From the NCBI GenBank assembly GCA_021229015.1, contig CM037789.1, forward strand, positions 36,708,469 to 36,772,468: a DNA stretch of 64,000 bases, in the 5' to 3' direction. Below, in pieces: positions 21,340-33,845 of the stretch. Under the pieces are notes generated by a model. It ran no database searches, had not been told where the DNA came from, and saw nothing but the letters and a program-made list of their open reading frames with translations. Origin of the DNA: Solen grandis. Its lineage: Eukaryota > Mollusca > Bivalvia > Adapedonta > Solenidae. The translations under genes and the position numbers were made by a program. Position 1 is the first letter of the stretch; each line of letters opens with the position of its first letter.

Positions 21340-22355
21340 ATTTTAGTATTTTCCCCCAGGGAGATTTTAAAATTTTACGGGAGTTTGGGGTCCAGCCAGG
21401 AAAATAAAAAAAAAAAAACCATTTGATTCCCCTTCTTAATTTCTTTAACAGTTTTATATGTTTTTTGCTTTTAAGAAAAACCAATAAAATTTTAAATTTA
21501 AAAAAAAAATTTGAAATTTATTAATAAATTATTAAAATAGAAACTTAACTTTCCACAACCTTTTTTACTTTAAAAGGCAACATAATTTTAAAACAAATTG
21601 GAAAACATCCCTTTTTAAATCAAACACATTTAAATTGATACGTATTTTTGATTTATTAAATGTTTTTCTGATCAAAAGGTTTTTTAATTAAGGGGGATGA
21701 AAAAGTAAAAAGTTAGATCATTTTAAAATACTTTTCCCCTTCCCTTGTGTATTTTTTTTTCTGAAATTGCTTTTAGCTAAATATTATTTAGCTTAAAATA
21801 TTTATGTGTACGGGATGGTGGTTAAGTGGTTACCCAACTCTTCCGATCATGACATTATTACAGTAAATTACTCAGCAGAAGTATCCCTTGTTTATCAAAT
21901 CATTTTCGGTGTGAAAATTGCAATTTTTGCAATTTATCGCTAGCTGAGGTGTATTTTATGAGTGTCAATATGTGAGTTTTGTTAAGATTTAAATGATTTG
22001 GGAAAAAGTTATTAATTATCATTTATTGTTTCACTTCCCGGGAATAAGGATTGCTATTCTCCGGGGCCTTTTTTATCCCCAAAAAATTTACGTCTTTATT
22101 CAGTGTATACCATCCAAACTTCCCCTTTGCTTTATATTGCCTTGAAGCTGCTAATTACCCGACGATAATTGTTTAATGATAAGAATGCCGTTGCCCCGTC
22201 TGAAATTTGCAAATTTTATTGGAAAGGAGATCACACTTGTTGTGGCTGTACAGACAATGGTCAGGTTGATACTAACCCTGTTCACAAAATTTTCCAATGC
22301 GATATAGTCGGTAATAAAATGGATTTAATGGTTTTTAAAGGGAAACCATTTGTTT
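21340..22355. other. Noisy DNA, nothing assigned
   Basis: Homopolymer-distorted sequence. No gene supported. A 62-codon ORF at 22169-22357 looks less distorted than its neighbours but shows no recognised motif. Confidence 0.4.
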
Positions 22356-22359
22356 AAGC

Positions 22360-22440
22360 AACGGGAGATTTTACTCCCGGCGGGAATGGGAGACAACAAA
22401 ACCCCCGGGGATTTATCTCCCGCCGGGAGATATGGCATGT
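22360..22440. repeat. CTCCCG-palindrome cluster
   Basis: Successive hairpin-forming words: GGGAG-ATTTTA-CTCCC near 22365, then 'ggcgggaatgggag', then a perfect hairpin ATCTCCCG-C-CGGGAGAT at 22415-22431, followed by 'atggcatgttg'. This looks like part of a dispersed palindromic element with multiple CTCCCGGCGGGAG modules. Confidence 0.6.
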
Positions 22441-22719
22441 TGCCCCCCCCCAAAACACCCCGCGCCCTTTTTATATTTTTGTTTTTTTTTTTTTTTGCTT
22501 TTGTTTTGATTTTTTTTTTTCAAACTTTTTTTTAATTGTAATTTAAAATTGAAATACTTTAATATCACTTGCTTATTTTAAAAAAATCCATCTAAAATCG
22601 TTTTAAAAATTTATGCATGGAAAATTAAATATTTACCCTTGCGAAAGGTTTTTGGTTTTTAAACCCTTTGAAAATAGCAAACCTTAAAAAGGCAAGGCAT
22701 TTTGTTTTGATTGCTTCAG

Positions 22720-23575
22720 AAAATTTTTATTCCCCGGGGAAACCTTTTAAAAGACATCTCCTCTGAAACCCGGGGAAAAAATTTTTAAAAAAACTTGGGG
22801 GAATTTCCCCTTGGGTGGGTTACAAAATTGCTAAAATAAATTTGTCCATGAAGCTCTGGTTGCCATGGGTAAAAAAAAAAAAAATTTGGGGAAAAATTTA
22901 AAAAACATCTCTTTCAAAAAATTTTGGCCCCCTTTTTTAAAAAAAATTTGGTTTCGGGGTTTTTCCTTTGGGGGCAACCCTCCCCAAAATTTCAAAAAAT
23001 TTTTCCCCATCCGTAAAAAAACAGGGGCCCCCAGGGGGGGGCTTTTTTGGGGTTTTTATGAAAAAAAGAAACCTTTAAACGACTTTTCCCCCTGAAAATT
23101 TTTGGACAGAATTTTAAGGGGAAATTTTGGGGGGAAATTTTTCCCCTTGGGGGGGGCCCCTAAAAAATTTTCCCCAAAATAAAGTTATCCTTTACGAACT
23201 CTTTTTGCCCAGGGTTTTCAAAAAGAAAAAAAATTTTAAAATTTTTTAAAAATTTTACCCCCCTTTCCCAAAAATAAATGGCCAGTTTTTAAAAAAATTT
23301 TTAAAGATGTTCCTTTGGGGCAACCTCTACCCAAAATTCTAAAATTTTTCCCTCCATTAAAAAAAAAGGGGGCCCCCGGGGGGGGCTTTTTTCCTTTTTT
23401 TTATTTAGAAAAACCCCTTTTAAAAAAAATCTCCTCTGAAAACCAAAGGGGGGCAAAATTTTTTTTTAAATTTGGGGGAGGGTTTTTCCTTGGGGCAATT
23501 TTTAAAAAATTTGCAAAAAAAAACTTAAAACCGGGTTTGAACTCTGGTTGCCATGGCAACAAAAAAAAAAAAAAA
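22720..23575 (-). repeat. Noisy array of the 'catctcctctgaaacc ... ggttgccatggcaac' repeat
   Basis: Recognisable words recur: 'agacatctcctctgaaaccc' (22752), 'gctctggttgccatgg' (22853), 'aatctcctctgaaaac' (23428) and 'ctctggttgccatggcaac' (23541), with 'ccttgggg' and 'gggggcccc' blocks between. The same words occur at 28430-28680 and 42770-43600. The order (GCTCACC hairpin first, then these units) in the better copies shows this is the reverse orientation of the element type seen cleanly at 9931 and 10917. Errors prevent unit counting. Confidence 0.6.
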
Positions 23576-26500
23576 ATAAAAATTTAAAAAAATTTTTTTA
23601 AAAAATAATTTTGGGCCCGATTTTAAAAAAAATTGAAAAAGCCTACAAAATTTTGGGGGTGATTTTTTTTTTAAAACTTTTCGCTGCCCCCCTTTGGGGC
23701 GGGGGATGAAAGGTTTTTTCTATAAAAATTTTGGAATTTTTTTCTGAAATTTTTTTTGCAGTTGGGTTTTCCTCTCCCAAAATTTTTACCCTTTTCCCCC
23801 TCGATTTACAGAAGAAAAATTTTTTTTTTAAGTGGTATTTTGTTACATTTATGCTTTTAAAAAAAGGGGATAAACTCATAAACAAAAAAAAAAATATGTC
23901 TTGGTTGTTTAAAAAAAAATGCAAATAGTTACATTTAAAATTTAAAAAGGGCCCAAATTTTTAAAAAAGGGGAAAAAGGGGCTAACAGAGAGAGGAGAGA
24001 AAAAAAACCAGCTAGAAAAAAAAAAAAAAAAAAAATTGAAAACCCCTTTGATGAGTAGTCCCCTAGCCCGGGGTAGGTCTTTTTGGGGGTTTTCCCCAAA
24101 ATTTTTCAGGGGGAGAAGATAAATTCCCCCCAAAAAAACCCTTCCTATAGGTTTTAAACGGGGCCTTTTTGGCGAGGTCAAAATTTTTTTGGACGTGGGG
24201 CCCCCCTGAGTTGTCCCCAAAAAAAAAATTTAAAACCCGCACTATGTTATGAGTTTTCTGGGGTATTTTTAAAACAAAGCCCCCTTTTATAAAAGAAAAA
24301 GGGGGTTTTTTTCATACTATCCAAAAAAAGCAGCAGCCCCAAAAAAATTTTTTTAAAAATTTTTTTGGGGGGGGGGGGGGGGGTTTTAAATTTATGCGTT
24401 TTTCCCCCCCTTTTTTTTTGGGGGAAAAAGGGTTTTTCCAAAAAACCCCTTAAAAAAACCCCAAAAGGGGAAAAAATTAAAAAAAATTTGTAATAAATTT
24501 TTAAAATTTTTCATAAAATTTTAAAACCCCCTTTTTTTCCCTTTTTGAATCTATAAAAAACCTAGTAGTACCCAAAAAAAAAAATTTAGCTTGCAAGGCC
24601 CCTTTTTTCTCCAGGCTAAAAAAATTTTTATGCTGTTTGTGCCCTTTTTTGGTCGGGGGGGGAGGATTTTAAAAAATTTAAATTTTGGGAAAAGGGTTTA
24701 AGGGGGGGTTTTTTTTCAAAAAGGTTTTTTTTGGGGAACCCAAAAAGGGGGGGTCAAAATGAAATTTTTATAAAAGGAAAAAAGGGGGTTTAAAGGGCCC
24801 TCTCTCTTTTTTTTTCCTTTTTTTAATCACAGTCCCCCCCTGAAAATTTTGACCCCCTGTTTTTTTTTTTTTTTTTCCCAAAAATTGCCTTTAAAGGGGG
24901 AAGAAAAAAATGTCAAGTTCCCGAAAACATGTAAAACCAAATATGTTTTCTTTATACTGGGGTTTCATAAGACTTTTGGTTTCCAGGTTTAGCGTTTTTA
25001 TGCCCCAGGGGGCCCCTTTTTTAAATTTTTTTTGGGGGCCCCCCAAAAAAATTTGCAAATCAAAAAAGAAAGAAAAAAAGATAACTAAAAGTTTTCAGTT
25101 AAAAAATGATTTTTAGCTATCAAGAAATTTCCCTTTTTAAAAGGGTTTTTTGTGGCTACCCCTTGGGACATCTTTGATGAAGTTTTTTTTCCAAAAATAC
25201 AAAATTTTAAAACAATTCCCAGCCTTTTGAAATTTTTTAAAAAAACATTTGTTTTTTTTAAAAAAAATTTAAGTTTAAAGTTTAAAAACTTTTTAAACAA
25301 TTAAAAAGTTTTTTAAAAATTTCCCCGGGGGTAAAAAAAATATAACTGGAAAATTCCTTTATTTTGGGCCCCAAAAAAAAAGGGGGCCCTTTTACCCCCA
25401 AAAATTTTTTTATGAAAAAAACAAAGGGGTTTTAAAATTTTTTAAAAAATTTTTTTTTTGGGGGGACATTTTGCCCCCCCCCAATATTTGTTTTAAAAGG
25501 GGGCTTTTTAAAAATTTTAAAAGGGGCATACCCCAGCTGGGGGGTAAAATAAAAAACAATTGTTGAAAACATTTTTCGAAAAATCCCAATGACGTTTCCC
25601 CATGCAAAAAAATTCCATCATTTGGGTTTGGGGCTAGTTGTACAGAAGGGTAATGGACAAGAACCTTTTAAACCAAGCGTAAACCTTTTTTGGGGCGAAG
25701 CAAAACCCCTTTTTTAAAATGGGGAATTTAGCACTAATATTTTATGTTTTTTTTATTTAAATTGAATCGTTTAAAAAAAATTTGGGACAGAAAGGAAAAA
25801 TTTTTTGACAAACATGAAAAATTTTTTAATAATAAAAGGCACGAGGGTTGATTTTAAAAAACGGTGTTTTTATCGCCGATAATGCCCCGATTCCCCTTTG
25901 GGTAATCTTCTTTTTTTTTTGTGTTTTTTAAAGACTTTTTTTTGCCCCAAAAGGGGATCTTGTTTTTTACTATAAAAATTTCATTTGTAAGTACCAGTTT
26001 TAATTTTTGGGGAAAAGGATTAATATATTAAAAAATCCCCCAAAAAATTTTAAAAAACCCCGCAATTTGGGGTTTAAAAAAAATCCTTTTCCCCCTTAAA
26101 ATTTAAATTTTGGGGTCCAAAAGGGAGTATCCCTATGCGTTTTTAAGAGGAACTATGTCTTTAAAAAAAAAAAACCCCAAAAAACAAAAAGTCGGGCTTC
26201 CCAAAGCCTCGTGATATTTTGCTGTTTTAAATTTTTGTACTGTCTACCGAAAAAGCGCAAAAAAACCCTGACCCGTGACTTTTTTTTTTTTTCCGGGGAA
26301 AAAAAGGTGTTAACACGCGTTTACAAGGAAAACGGGTTTTGGGTATGGTTAAAAAGGGTTTGGCTTTCTTTAAAATATATTACAGGGCATTTGGGGGTTT
26401 TTGGGGAATTTTTTACCAAAAACCCATGAGATTGCTAATTAAAGAAATTTAAAAACAAAAGGGTTTTTTAATAGAAATTTTAAAGTGGGGTTTTGTGTTT

Positions 26501-28420
26501 GTCATAATTATTGCCTTTTAAAGTTTTAAAAAGGGTTTGGCATCATGCTTTATGTATAGGGGTTTTGCAACCCTTTTAAGGGTAAATTTTAAAATTTTTT
26601 TTGGCATTTTTTTTTAAATTTTAACCCCCAAAAGTGCATTTAGGGAAAATGTGGGGGGTAATAAAAAACTTGGGAAAAACCAAAAAAATTTAATTTAAAA
26701 TTTAAAATTTTAAAATTCCCCGGTATAAAATTTTTTTAAAACCCTTTTTCCGTTTGGGGTTCTGCGCCCTTTTTTTTTTCCCCAAAAAAAAACGATTTCG
26801 CTGTTTTTAAATAATCCCCTAAACATAAAAATGAAAAAAAATTTAAAATTATGGATGTTTTTAAAAGAACATCAGCAACATTTAAATTATTTATATTCAG
26901 CAATTTCCGATGTAATTTTTTTAAAATGGTCCCTTTGGGGCCGCATAAAGGTTTCGCTTGTCCTGGTACGTTTTATAAAGGAAAAGCTTTTTCTATAATG
27001 CGTACAAAAGTATCGGAAAAAACAGACAAATTTTAAAAAAGGGTTTTTTTGTGAAAAATTTTTTTCCAAATATATAAAAGGGGGGTTTTTAGGTGAAAAA
27101 AAAATAAAGTAATTTTTCAAAAAAAAAAATCATGCATCCATGCACGTTTAAAAAGTTTTATTTTCGGGACGAAAAGACGTGAGGTCTTTGTTTTTGCAAT
27201 CCCCGGAGCCCAAAATTCTTTTTTTAAAAAACGGAAAGTCCAAAAATCTTATTTTTTTCAGGCAAGCCCGAAAAAGAAAAATTTTAAAAAAAAAATATTC
27301 GGCGAAAAGGGTAAAGAAAAAACGAGATTTCCGGGTTTTTTTTAAAATTTTTCCCCCCGGAAAAAGGGGCGCGAAAAACCGATGCACAAAAAATTTTTAC
27401 CTCTAGAAATTTTCCCCGTATTTTTCTATAAATATATTTTTTTATAGACGGAAATTTTCAAAAAAAATTTTATCTGTAAAAGGTTTTTTTTGATATTTGT
27501 TCAAACATTATTGCAAAAGGGCAATTATGTTTAAAAAAAAGCGTTATTTGTTTTTTTTGGTTTTTTTGGGGAAATTTAAATTTTTTAATAGCCATCTGGG
27601 GTAGCGGGAAAAAATTCAATACATAGAAAATTAAAGGGGGTTTTATGTCATAAAAAGGGGGTTTTTTTTTTGTTGTTTTAAATCTTTTTTACAAAAGACT
27701 TTCCCCCCAAAATTTAGGGAAAAAAGGTTTTATTTAATTTTTGAAACCCTTTTTTGTTTACATAAAAAAAAAAAGTAATAACACCAAGCTGAAGAAAAAT
27801 TACAAGCGAAAAACCCCTTTTTTACATTTTAATTTTTTTAGGGGGAAAAAGGGGGGCTTTTAAAACCAAAAAACAGGAGCCCCCTTTTTTTCCCGCTTAA
27901 AAAATTTTTACCCTGTTTTCGTACTTTTTTTTGGGGTTTTTAAAATGCATTGAAATTTAAATTAAAAAAGCTAGGGGCCCAAAAAAAAAAAAAACGCCCC
28001 GGAAAAAGTCACATGTTTTTTCCCAAAAATTAAAAGGGGAAAAAATATTTAAAGGGTTTTAAAATGGGCAGTTTTTTTTAAAACAAACGAAGGGGGTTTT
28101 TTATTTAGAACCGGTTTTGAAAATCGTAAAATTTAAAGGCCCTAGATTAAAAAAAGGGGCCCCCTTAAAAATTTTTTTTGCGACCCCAAAAGCACAATTT
28201 TGTGCGTCCCTCGAAAACCCCGAAAAAAAAATTTATTTTTTTCCCTTTTTATTTTGACAAAAAACCCCTTTTACAGCCCAAAAAGTAATGAAAGCGAGTA
28301 TTTTTTTAAAAACAAAAAAATTTTTGATTTTTTAAAATTTTTTAAAAAAATTTTTCACCCCAAAAAACCCCACATTTGCCTGTCATATGTGTCTGTTTTT
28401 TTTTAAATCACAAGAGTAAA
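23576..28420. other. 4.8 kb of homopolymer-distorted DNA
   Basis: No gene, RNA or repeat can be supported. Runs of A, T, G and C of 4-20 bases follow one another. The short ORFs here translate to mixtures of Lys, Phe, Pro and Gly, as expected from AAA, TTT, CCC and GGG. Words like 'ccagggggccccttttttaa' near 25000 may be remnants of the 'ggttgccatggc' repeat. Confidence 0.6.
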
Positions 28421-28424
28421 AACC

Positions 28425-29900
28425 GTCAAAAGTTGAGTTTTTGGGGAACAACATTCGTCCGTCTTTGTGGTCGTCATCTTTCCATCGTGCGGCATCAATA
28501 ATTTTTTTTTTTAAAATACATCTCCTCTGAAACCACCGTCAGAAATTTATAAAATTTTGGGGTTGGGAAAAATTCCAGGGGGTTTTTTCACATAAGTTCC
28601 AAAAAAAAATAAATGAAAGATTTTTTGGCAGAGCTCGGTTTGCCGTGCCAACAAACAAATTTTTATTTTAACATATTTGAATAAAATCTCGTCTAAAAAA
28701 AACCGTTGGTCAGAATTTTATTTTTTTTTGGCACAAATGGTCACCTTATAGCTGCCCACAAAATTTGGGTAAAAAAAAAAGTTGATACCAATAAAAATGA
28801 GGCCACTAAGGGGGTGGTTTTTTCCCAAAATATACAAAACTCAACAAAATATCAAAACTAATCTTCATTTAAAAAACTGATTTTTTAAATTTAATTTACT
28901 TTAATTCCCTTTGGGGAAAAGTCACTAAATTTAACACTCACTCCGCCCTTTCCCCGTTTTGGTCCAATCCCGGCGGGGGCATTGGGTTTTTTAGCTCCCC
29001 GGGAGCAAATTTCGGGGGAGTTTTTGTGATCACTTGATTTTTCCTCGTGTTCAACAATTTAAACAATCTTCTCCTCTGAAACTACCAAAGGGGTTTTTTC
29101 ATCAACTTTTCCCAAAAATGTTTTTTTGTGAAACCCCCTAAGGAAAATTTTTCTATTTTTTTTTAATTCGAAAAAAATTTTTGGGTTCCCAAAGGAAAAC
29201 CCAAAGACAAAATCTTTAAAATGGCCTTTTTCAAAAAATTTTTAAAGCCCTACGGGTTTTTGATTTTTGGGTACAAAAGCATCAGCTCATTTTTGCCTCA
29301 ATATCATGAAAATGTGGGGCCCCCTGGGGTCAAAATTGGGGCCACGCCCCAAGGCCCACGCCCGGTTTTTAAAGAAAGGGAAATTTGGGGAATTCTTGAA
29401 AAATCTTTTATTTTAAAAACCACTCCATTGATTTTCCCCAAAAATTTCACTAAAAGATACTAATGATGTAACCCCTGGGGCTAATATCTTTTTTATTAAA
29501 TTTTTTTTCATGAAAAATTTTTGGGTTTTCCCAGGGCCCAACCCAAGAAAGCATAACTCCAAAATGGGGTTTTTTTCAGAAACATCCCATACAGATTTGA
29601 TTTTTGGGTACATAGCACCCACCCTTCTGGGGGCTCAAAACAATATCATCCGTTTTTAAACATGAAAAACTCCCCCGGGGACCACACCCAGATTTTGTAT
29701 GGAACTATAAAAGGGAAAAAAAAAATCATTACTTCTGACACCTTTGGGTTGGGGGGGAAAAACCATGAAAAGGAAAAATTTTTGGGTTCCCAAAGGCAAC
29801 CAGAATTCAAACTAAAAAACCATTATTTTAAAAACAAAAACAGACCTACACTTTGATATTTGGAATATAGTACCCTCTCATGTTTCAGCCTTTCTACAAA
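28425..29900 (-). repeat. Noisy copy of the GCTCACC-hairpin repeat, tail first
   Basis: Begins with 'gttgagtttttggggaacaa' and 'cgtccgtctttgtggtcg' (the reverse of the 'cggacgacggac' tail), then 'catctcctctgaaaccacc' (28522), 'gctcggtttgccgtgccaac' (28632), 'aatcttctcctctgaaac' (29066), and several 'tttttgggttccc' and 'ccatac' units. Order and words match the family at 42650-43620. Confidence 0.6.
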
Positions 29901-29929
29901 AAACCCAAATTTTTCAATTAAGCATTTGG

Positions 29930-30115
29930 GGCCATCTTGTCATGTGGGGAAAGCCTTCCACCCTTGGTTTGGGCGGAAAGTCGGGGTTTTCTCCCCAAAA
30001 TGCCCTTTTTCCCTTCGAGGTCTTCCCCCCACCTGTAATTAGTTGGACCACTAAAAGCTAAAAAAAATTTCCCGGGTCGAAGCGACAGTAAACTCAAATA
30101 AGCAAGTCAAGTCTC
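29930..30115 (+). mobile_element. SINE 3' part, noisy copy 1
   Basis: Contains 'aaagccttccacc', 'cttcgaggtcttcccccc', 'acctgtaattagttggac' and 'cgacagtaaactcaaa'. The same ordered words are at 37515-37665 and 62880-63010, so this is one SINE family. The ending '..acggtaaactcaaa' corresponds to the tail. Confidence 0.65.
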
Positions 30116-31208
30116 CCAAATCATAAAGTGTTTTTATTTTCAGATGTTTAAAGATATACTTAACCCATTAAAAAACGTACTCCCTTTTTGGCATTTTGGG
30201 AAAGGACAGCCATGGGAAAATTTAAACTAAATAATAAATCTTTTTTCCTGGGGTTTTCCCAAAATTCAAAAAAAAATAAATTATAAGAACAGAAAAAATT
30301 TTAATTTAAAAAAAGGTATAAATGAAAAATTTTAAAAAACGCATTTTTTAAAACAAAAACAAAATACGAAGGTTCTTAAAAACGTTTATCATATATTTCC
30401 CTTTTATAAAACAAAACCTCTCAACTGAAAAAAATTTAAAAAAATGCGGGAATCGGGAGGGGGAGTACCAAAGTCGAAAAAAAATTTTGTTTGTTAGCCC
30501 CCAAAAAGGGCCTTTGGCCCCCTTCCAGAAAATTAAGGGGGAAAGTTGCGGGGGAACTGATTGGCCCCGGGCCCAAGAAATTTTTTGATTGGGGGGGAAA
30601 AAATTAAGGGGAAATTTGTTTAAGGGGTGTTTTGGGGAAGGTGGGGGTGGAAACCCCCAATCGCCAACCAAAGAAATCGCCCCTAATTGACCTTAAAAAA
30701 CTGTTTGGGGGGGACGTTTAACCCAAAAAAACAAACAAAATGTTGAAATGGGGTACGAAAAAAAATTTCCCCATTAAGTGTTCCCCATTTTTCCATAGCG
30801 TGCATATTCCCGGGAAAAAAACCCCCGATTGGATATTTAAAAAAAGATAAATTTGTCTTTTTTTAAATTGTTTTTCCTTTTCTTTCATGCAGGGAAAACA
30901 TCTTGGCCCAAGTCCAAACCCGATAAAAATCGGGACCCGGACGTTTACTTTCCGCACTTCTGTGCCCCCCTGTCAATAAAAGGGGTTCACAAAAAGGGAC
31001 CCAATGCGTTTTGGGGGGCATTTGTAATGAGTAAATTGTCGGGCTTGTGAGAAGGCACACAGGGGGGGGCCAAGGCAACAGGGAACCATGCAAATCTTAC
31101 GGGTAAGAAACTCCATCGACATTAAAAAGCCGAGTATTTTCCTACCAATTCCCAAATTGGGGGGGGAGGGATCAAAAAGAAAAATTTAATCAGGGGTTTT
31201 TGCGAGAG
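30116..31208. other. Noisy DNA, nothing assigned
   Basis: Homopolymer-distorted sequence with no recognisable element. Short overlapping ORFs on both strands are artefacts of distortion. Confidence 0.5.
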
Positions 31209-32660
31209 TCACAAAAACTGACATTTTACGTGTTCCAGTAACCACCCCACGGGAAATTTTTCAAGGACGCGCAACGAAAAAACAAAGATGAGGAAAGCAG
31301 CGGGGGAAAAATGGAAACGAAAAAGGAAAAAAAAATAAAAACAGAAAGTTGAACCCTTACAATCATCCAGAGAAAAAGAGGGAGTTTTAAAAATTACTTG
31401 AACATCAAACCAGTCAATCAAAGATGCCCCCGAAACTGAGGAAAAAAAATTAATAAAAAATTTGATGATATTGAAAAAGGCTCTCAGGGAAATTTGGGAA
31501 GGGACGCAAAAAAAGGCTAAGGATAAATTTTGAAGGATCACGGGCAAACTGTGAAAATATTCTAAAGCAAGTTGACAAAAATATCAAGGAAATCAAGACG
31601 GGCGGGCCCTCATCGAATAAAAAAATTTATTTTTTTCGGACTGAAAAAGTCATCTGGTAAATCGGGGAAATTGAGAAGATTGTAAGAGAATTTTAAGTCG
31701 GAAGCTTCTATACATGTCACCTGATTTTTCCAACCCAGAAAATTTTATAGAGACTCTTTTACAACGGGTTTGACTGAGTTTCGGTCACGTGATTCCCAAA
31801 CCTTTAAAAAGCACTGATGTATCCAGGGGAGGAATATACTTAAAAGCCAGTTTCAAAAAAAAACCAAGACATCAACTTTTACCCCAGTTTGGGAATAACT
31901 TTTTAAACATTTTTTCCCCCAGCGGTGATCTTGTTTTATTACCCTCGTAACAAAAAATTTACATCTTTTTCCCCCCCCTCTTCCCCCCTTTTAAGGGAAT
32001 GTAGATTACCACAAAAACCAGGGACGTCTGTACATTAGCCGATACAGAGGTTGTCGTCACGTTCCCAAAGAACAACAGAAGATTCAGTTTGTCTCTGAAA
32101 GGGCCGGGGGACGAAATCGGACAATCATTGAGAGTAGACAGGAAATTTTTTTCGGTATGGGACCTGTCATGGGGGCATGATGTACGCCCACGTGTAAACG
32201 ATTTTTAAAATGGGAAGTACTGGTATGACAAAGGTTACGAAAACAGAGGCCTGGGGGGTGGTAAAAGGGGACATCCCTTTTTTACACCCCATCCTATGTA
32301 CGGGGTAAGTCGTAACAGTGACCGTGTTTATGTATCTAAAGGAAAAACACCAACACCGAAAACCCTGTCTACAAAACCAGGGTGTTTTGGATAACAATAT
32401 AAAACAAAAGGGTTTATCTGGTCCGGAGACTTTCCCACGTAGCCCGTCAGGAAAACATACTTTAAGTGGGTGTTGGCCCAAACAAAATTAAACGTGTAGA
32501 TAACTCGGTACTCCCCCACTCCATACGGTCAGTGAGGTGAGGGGGTAAAAGGGCCCGGAGTGTCTTTTCATACCGGGACATTTGAGGGGGGACTTTTGTT
32601 TTGTAAAATAAACCCAAAACCCTCCCCTGGTAAGGTGTTCTGGCTGAAGAAGTAATGAAG
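31209..32660 (+). pseudogene. Error-shattered TRIM/B-box-NHL-like coding region (C-terminal part)
   Basis: Less distorted than its surroundings and open in shifting plus-strand frames. 31540-31640 reads as helical sequence (NCENILKQVDKNIKEIK), fitting the coiled coil after a B-box. Near 31922 'PSGDLVL' appears. From 32023 one frame gives DVCTLADTEVVVTFPKNNRR without a stop to about 32214; from 32297 another gives YGVSRNSDRVYVS; later frames give LSGPETFPRSPSGK and HTVSEVRG..GPECLF. In order, these fit the beta-propeller half of bivalve TRIM56/TRIM2-type proteins (family knowledge, no search done). At least four frameshifts and stops break it. In this contig these are more likely assembly errors than a true pseudogene. 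No RING or B-box is seen upstream. Confidence 0.5.
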
Positions 32661-33760
32661 AAGTAATATGTCGACTTTTTTTAAATCAGGATTAATATCC
32701 CCAAATGGCAACCTTGAAGTTTTGGGTTTCAAATTATCAAGTCAGACACTCTTAAAACATGGTGCGAGTTTTTGAGAGCCCGGGCCCGGGAAACCAAACC
32801 CGGGGACCACTTAATTGTGGGGGGGGGCTACTTGTCAACAATCAAAAAATTAAATCTGCTTAACAAAAATTCCCACCCCCATTTTTAAAAGATTGTAAGA
32901 AAAATTACATGTATTTTAAATTTTTTGGTTTGCAGCAAATCGTGTTTCATGTTTTCCACGTGATCTTCGTGTCAATTTTTCGGTTTTAATCAAATTTTTG
33001 CTAAACCCGACCAAAACTTACACATTAAATTTCCGAAAAAAACCGTCTTTGGTTTTTTCTGAACTTGATGAAACACTTGGTGTTCGTTTTCCTTTTAAAA
33101 TTACTTATTTCAGTTTTTAAATCTTCTACTTTTTAAATATACGTGAATAAAAACTTTTTTTTTTAAACTTTTTATTTTCACATTAATGTAGCAAAATGTC
33201 TGAAACCCGAAAATAAAAAAAAAAAATAAGTCAGCGCCCTCGTTTTTATACTTTTGGGATATCGATTTTTTAACACCCTTTAAAAAATTTGGCTAAAATA
33301 AACCTCTCTTTAAAAAGGGAAATAAAAAAAAAAAAAAATTGCTATGAAAATAATTAGATTGAAAAATTTATAAATTTAAAGGTGGTTAAAAAATTTACCC
33401 AAAGGGTCCTCTTTTTTTTGTCATAAATGTGAAAAAAAAACAAGAAAAAAAGCTTAATTTTCTTGTTTTTTCATAAAGTTTTCCCATAAAATTCCCTTGA
33501 CCCAAAACCCAGAAAAAAAGACACCGGGGTTCTTTTTGGGTAAAATGACCGAAACCAGGGTAACGGAACAAGGTGTTTCTCTCCTTCTTGACGAACTGAG
33601 CAATTATCTATTACGATTTTTTTTTTGTCCATTTTTCCTGACGGATTTTCCATTTTTTTAAAATTTTTTTTATATTTTTTAAATTTGTTCAATTTTTAAT
33701 AACCCACTTTTAAAAATTTTTTTAAAAAATCTTTCGAGTGCTATAATGCGGAAAAAATGC
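32661..33760. other. Noisy DNA, nothing assigned
   Basis: No gene or repeat recognised. Possible 3' flank of the TRIM-like region. Confidence 0.4.
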
Positions 33761-33764
33761 CGGG

Positions 33765-33845
33765 TTAATTTCAGATGCGCAGTAATCTTTATCACGAAGG
33801 CCGGGTCGGGGGTTCAATCTCCCGGCCCGGACATACCATCGTTAA
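33765..33845 (+). mobile_element. tRNA-like SINE head (B-box region)
   Basis: 'cgggggttcaatctcccggc' is a B-box (GGTTCAAnnC) embedded in a pairing arm, preceded by 'gatgcgcagtaatctttatc'. It resembles the tRNA-like heads at 35585, 44120 and 63915. Fragmentary. Confidence 0.4.

Noticed and set aside
21188..21484. Poly-glycine protein on the minus strand
   Set aside because: It is the translation of the poly-C tract.
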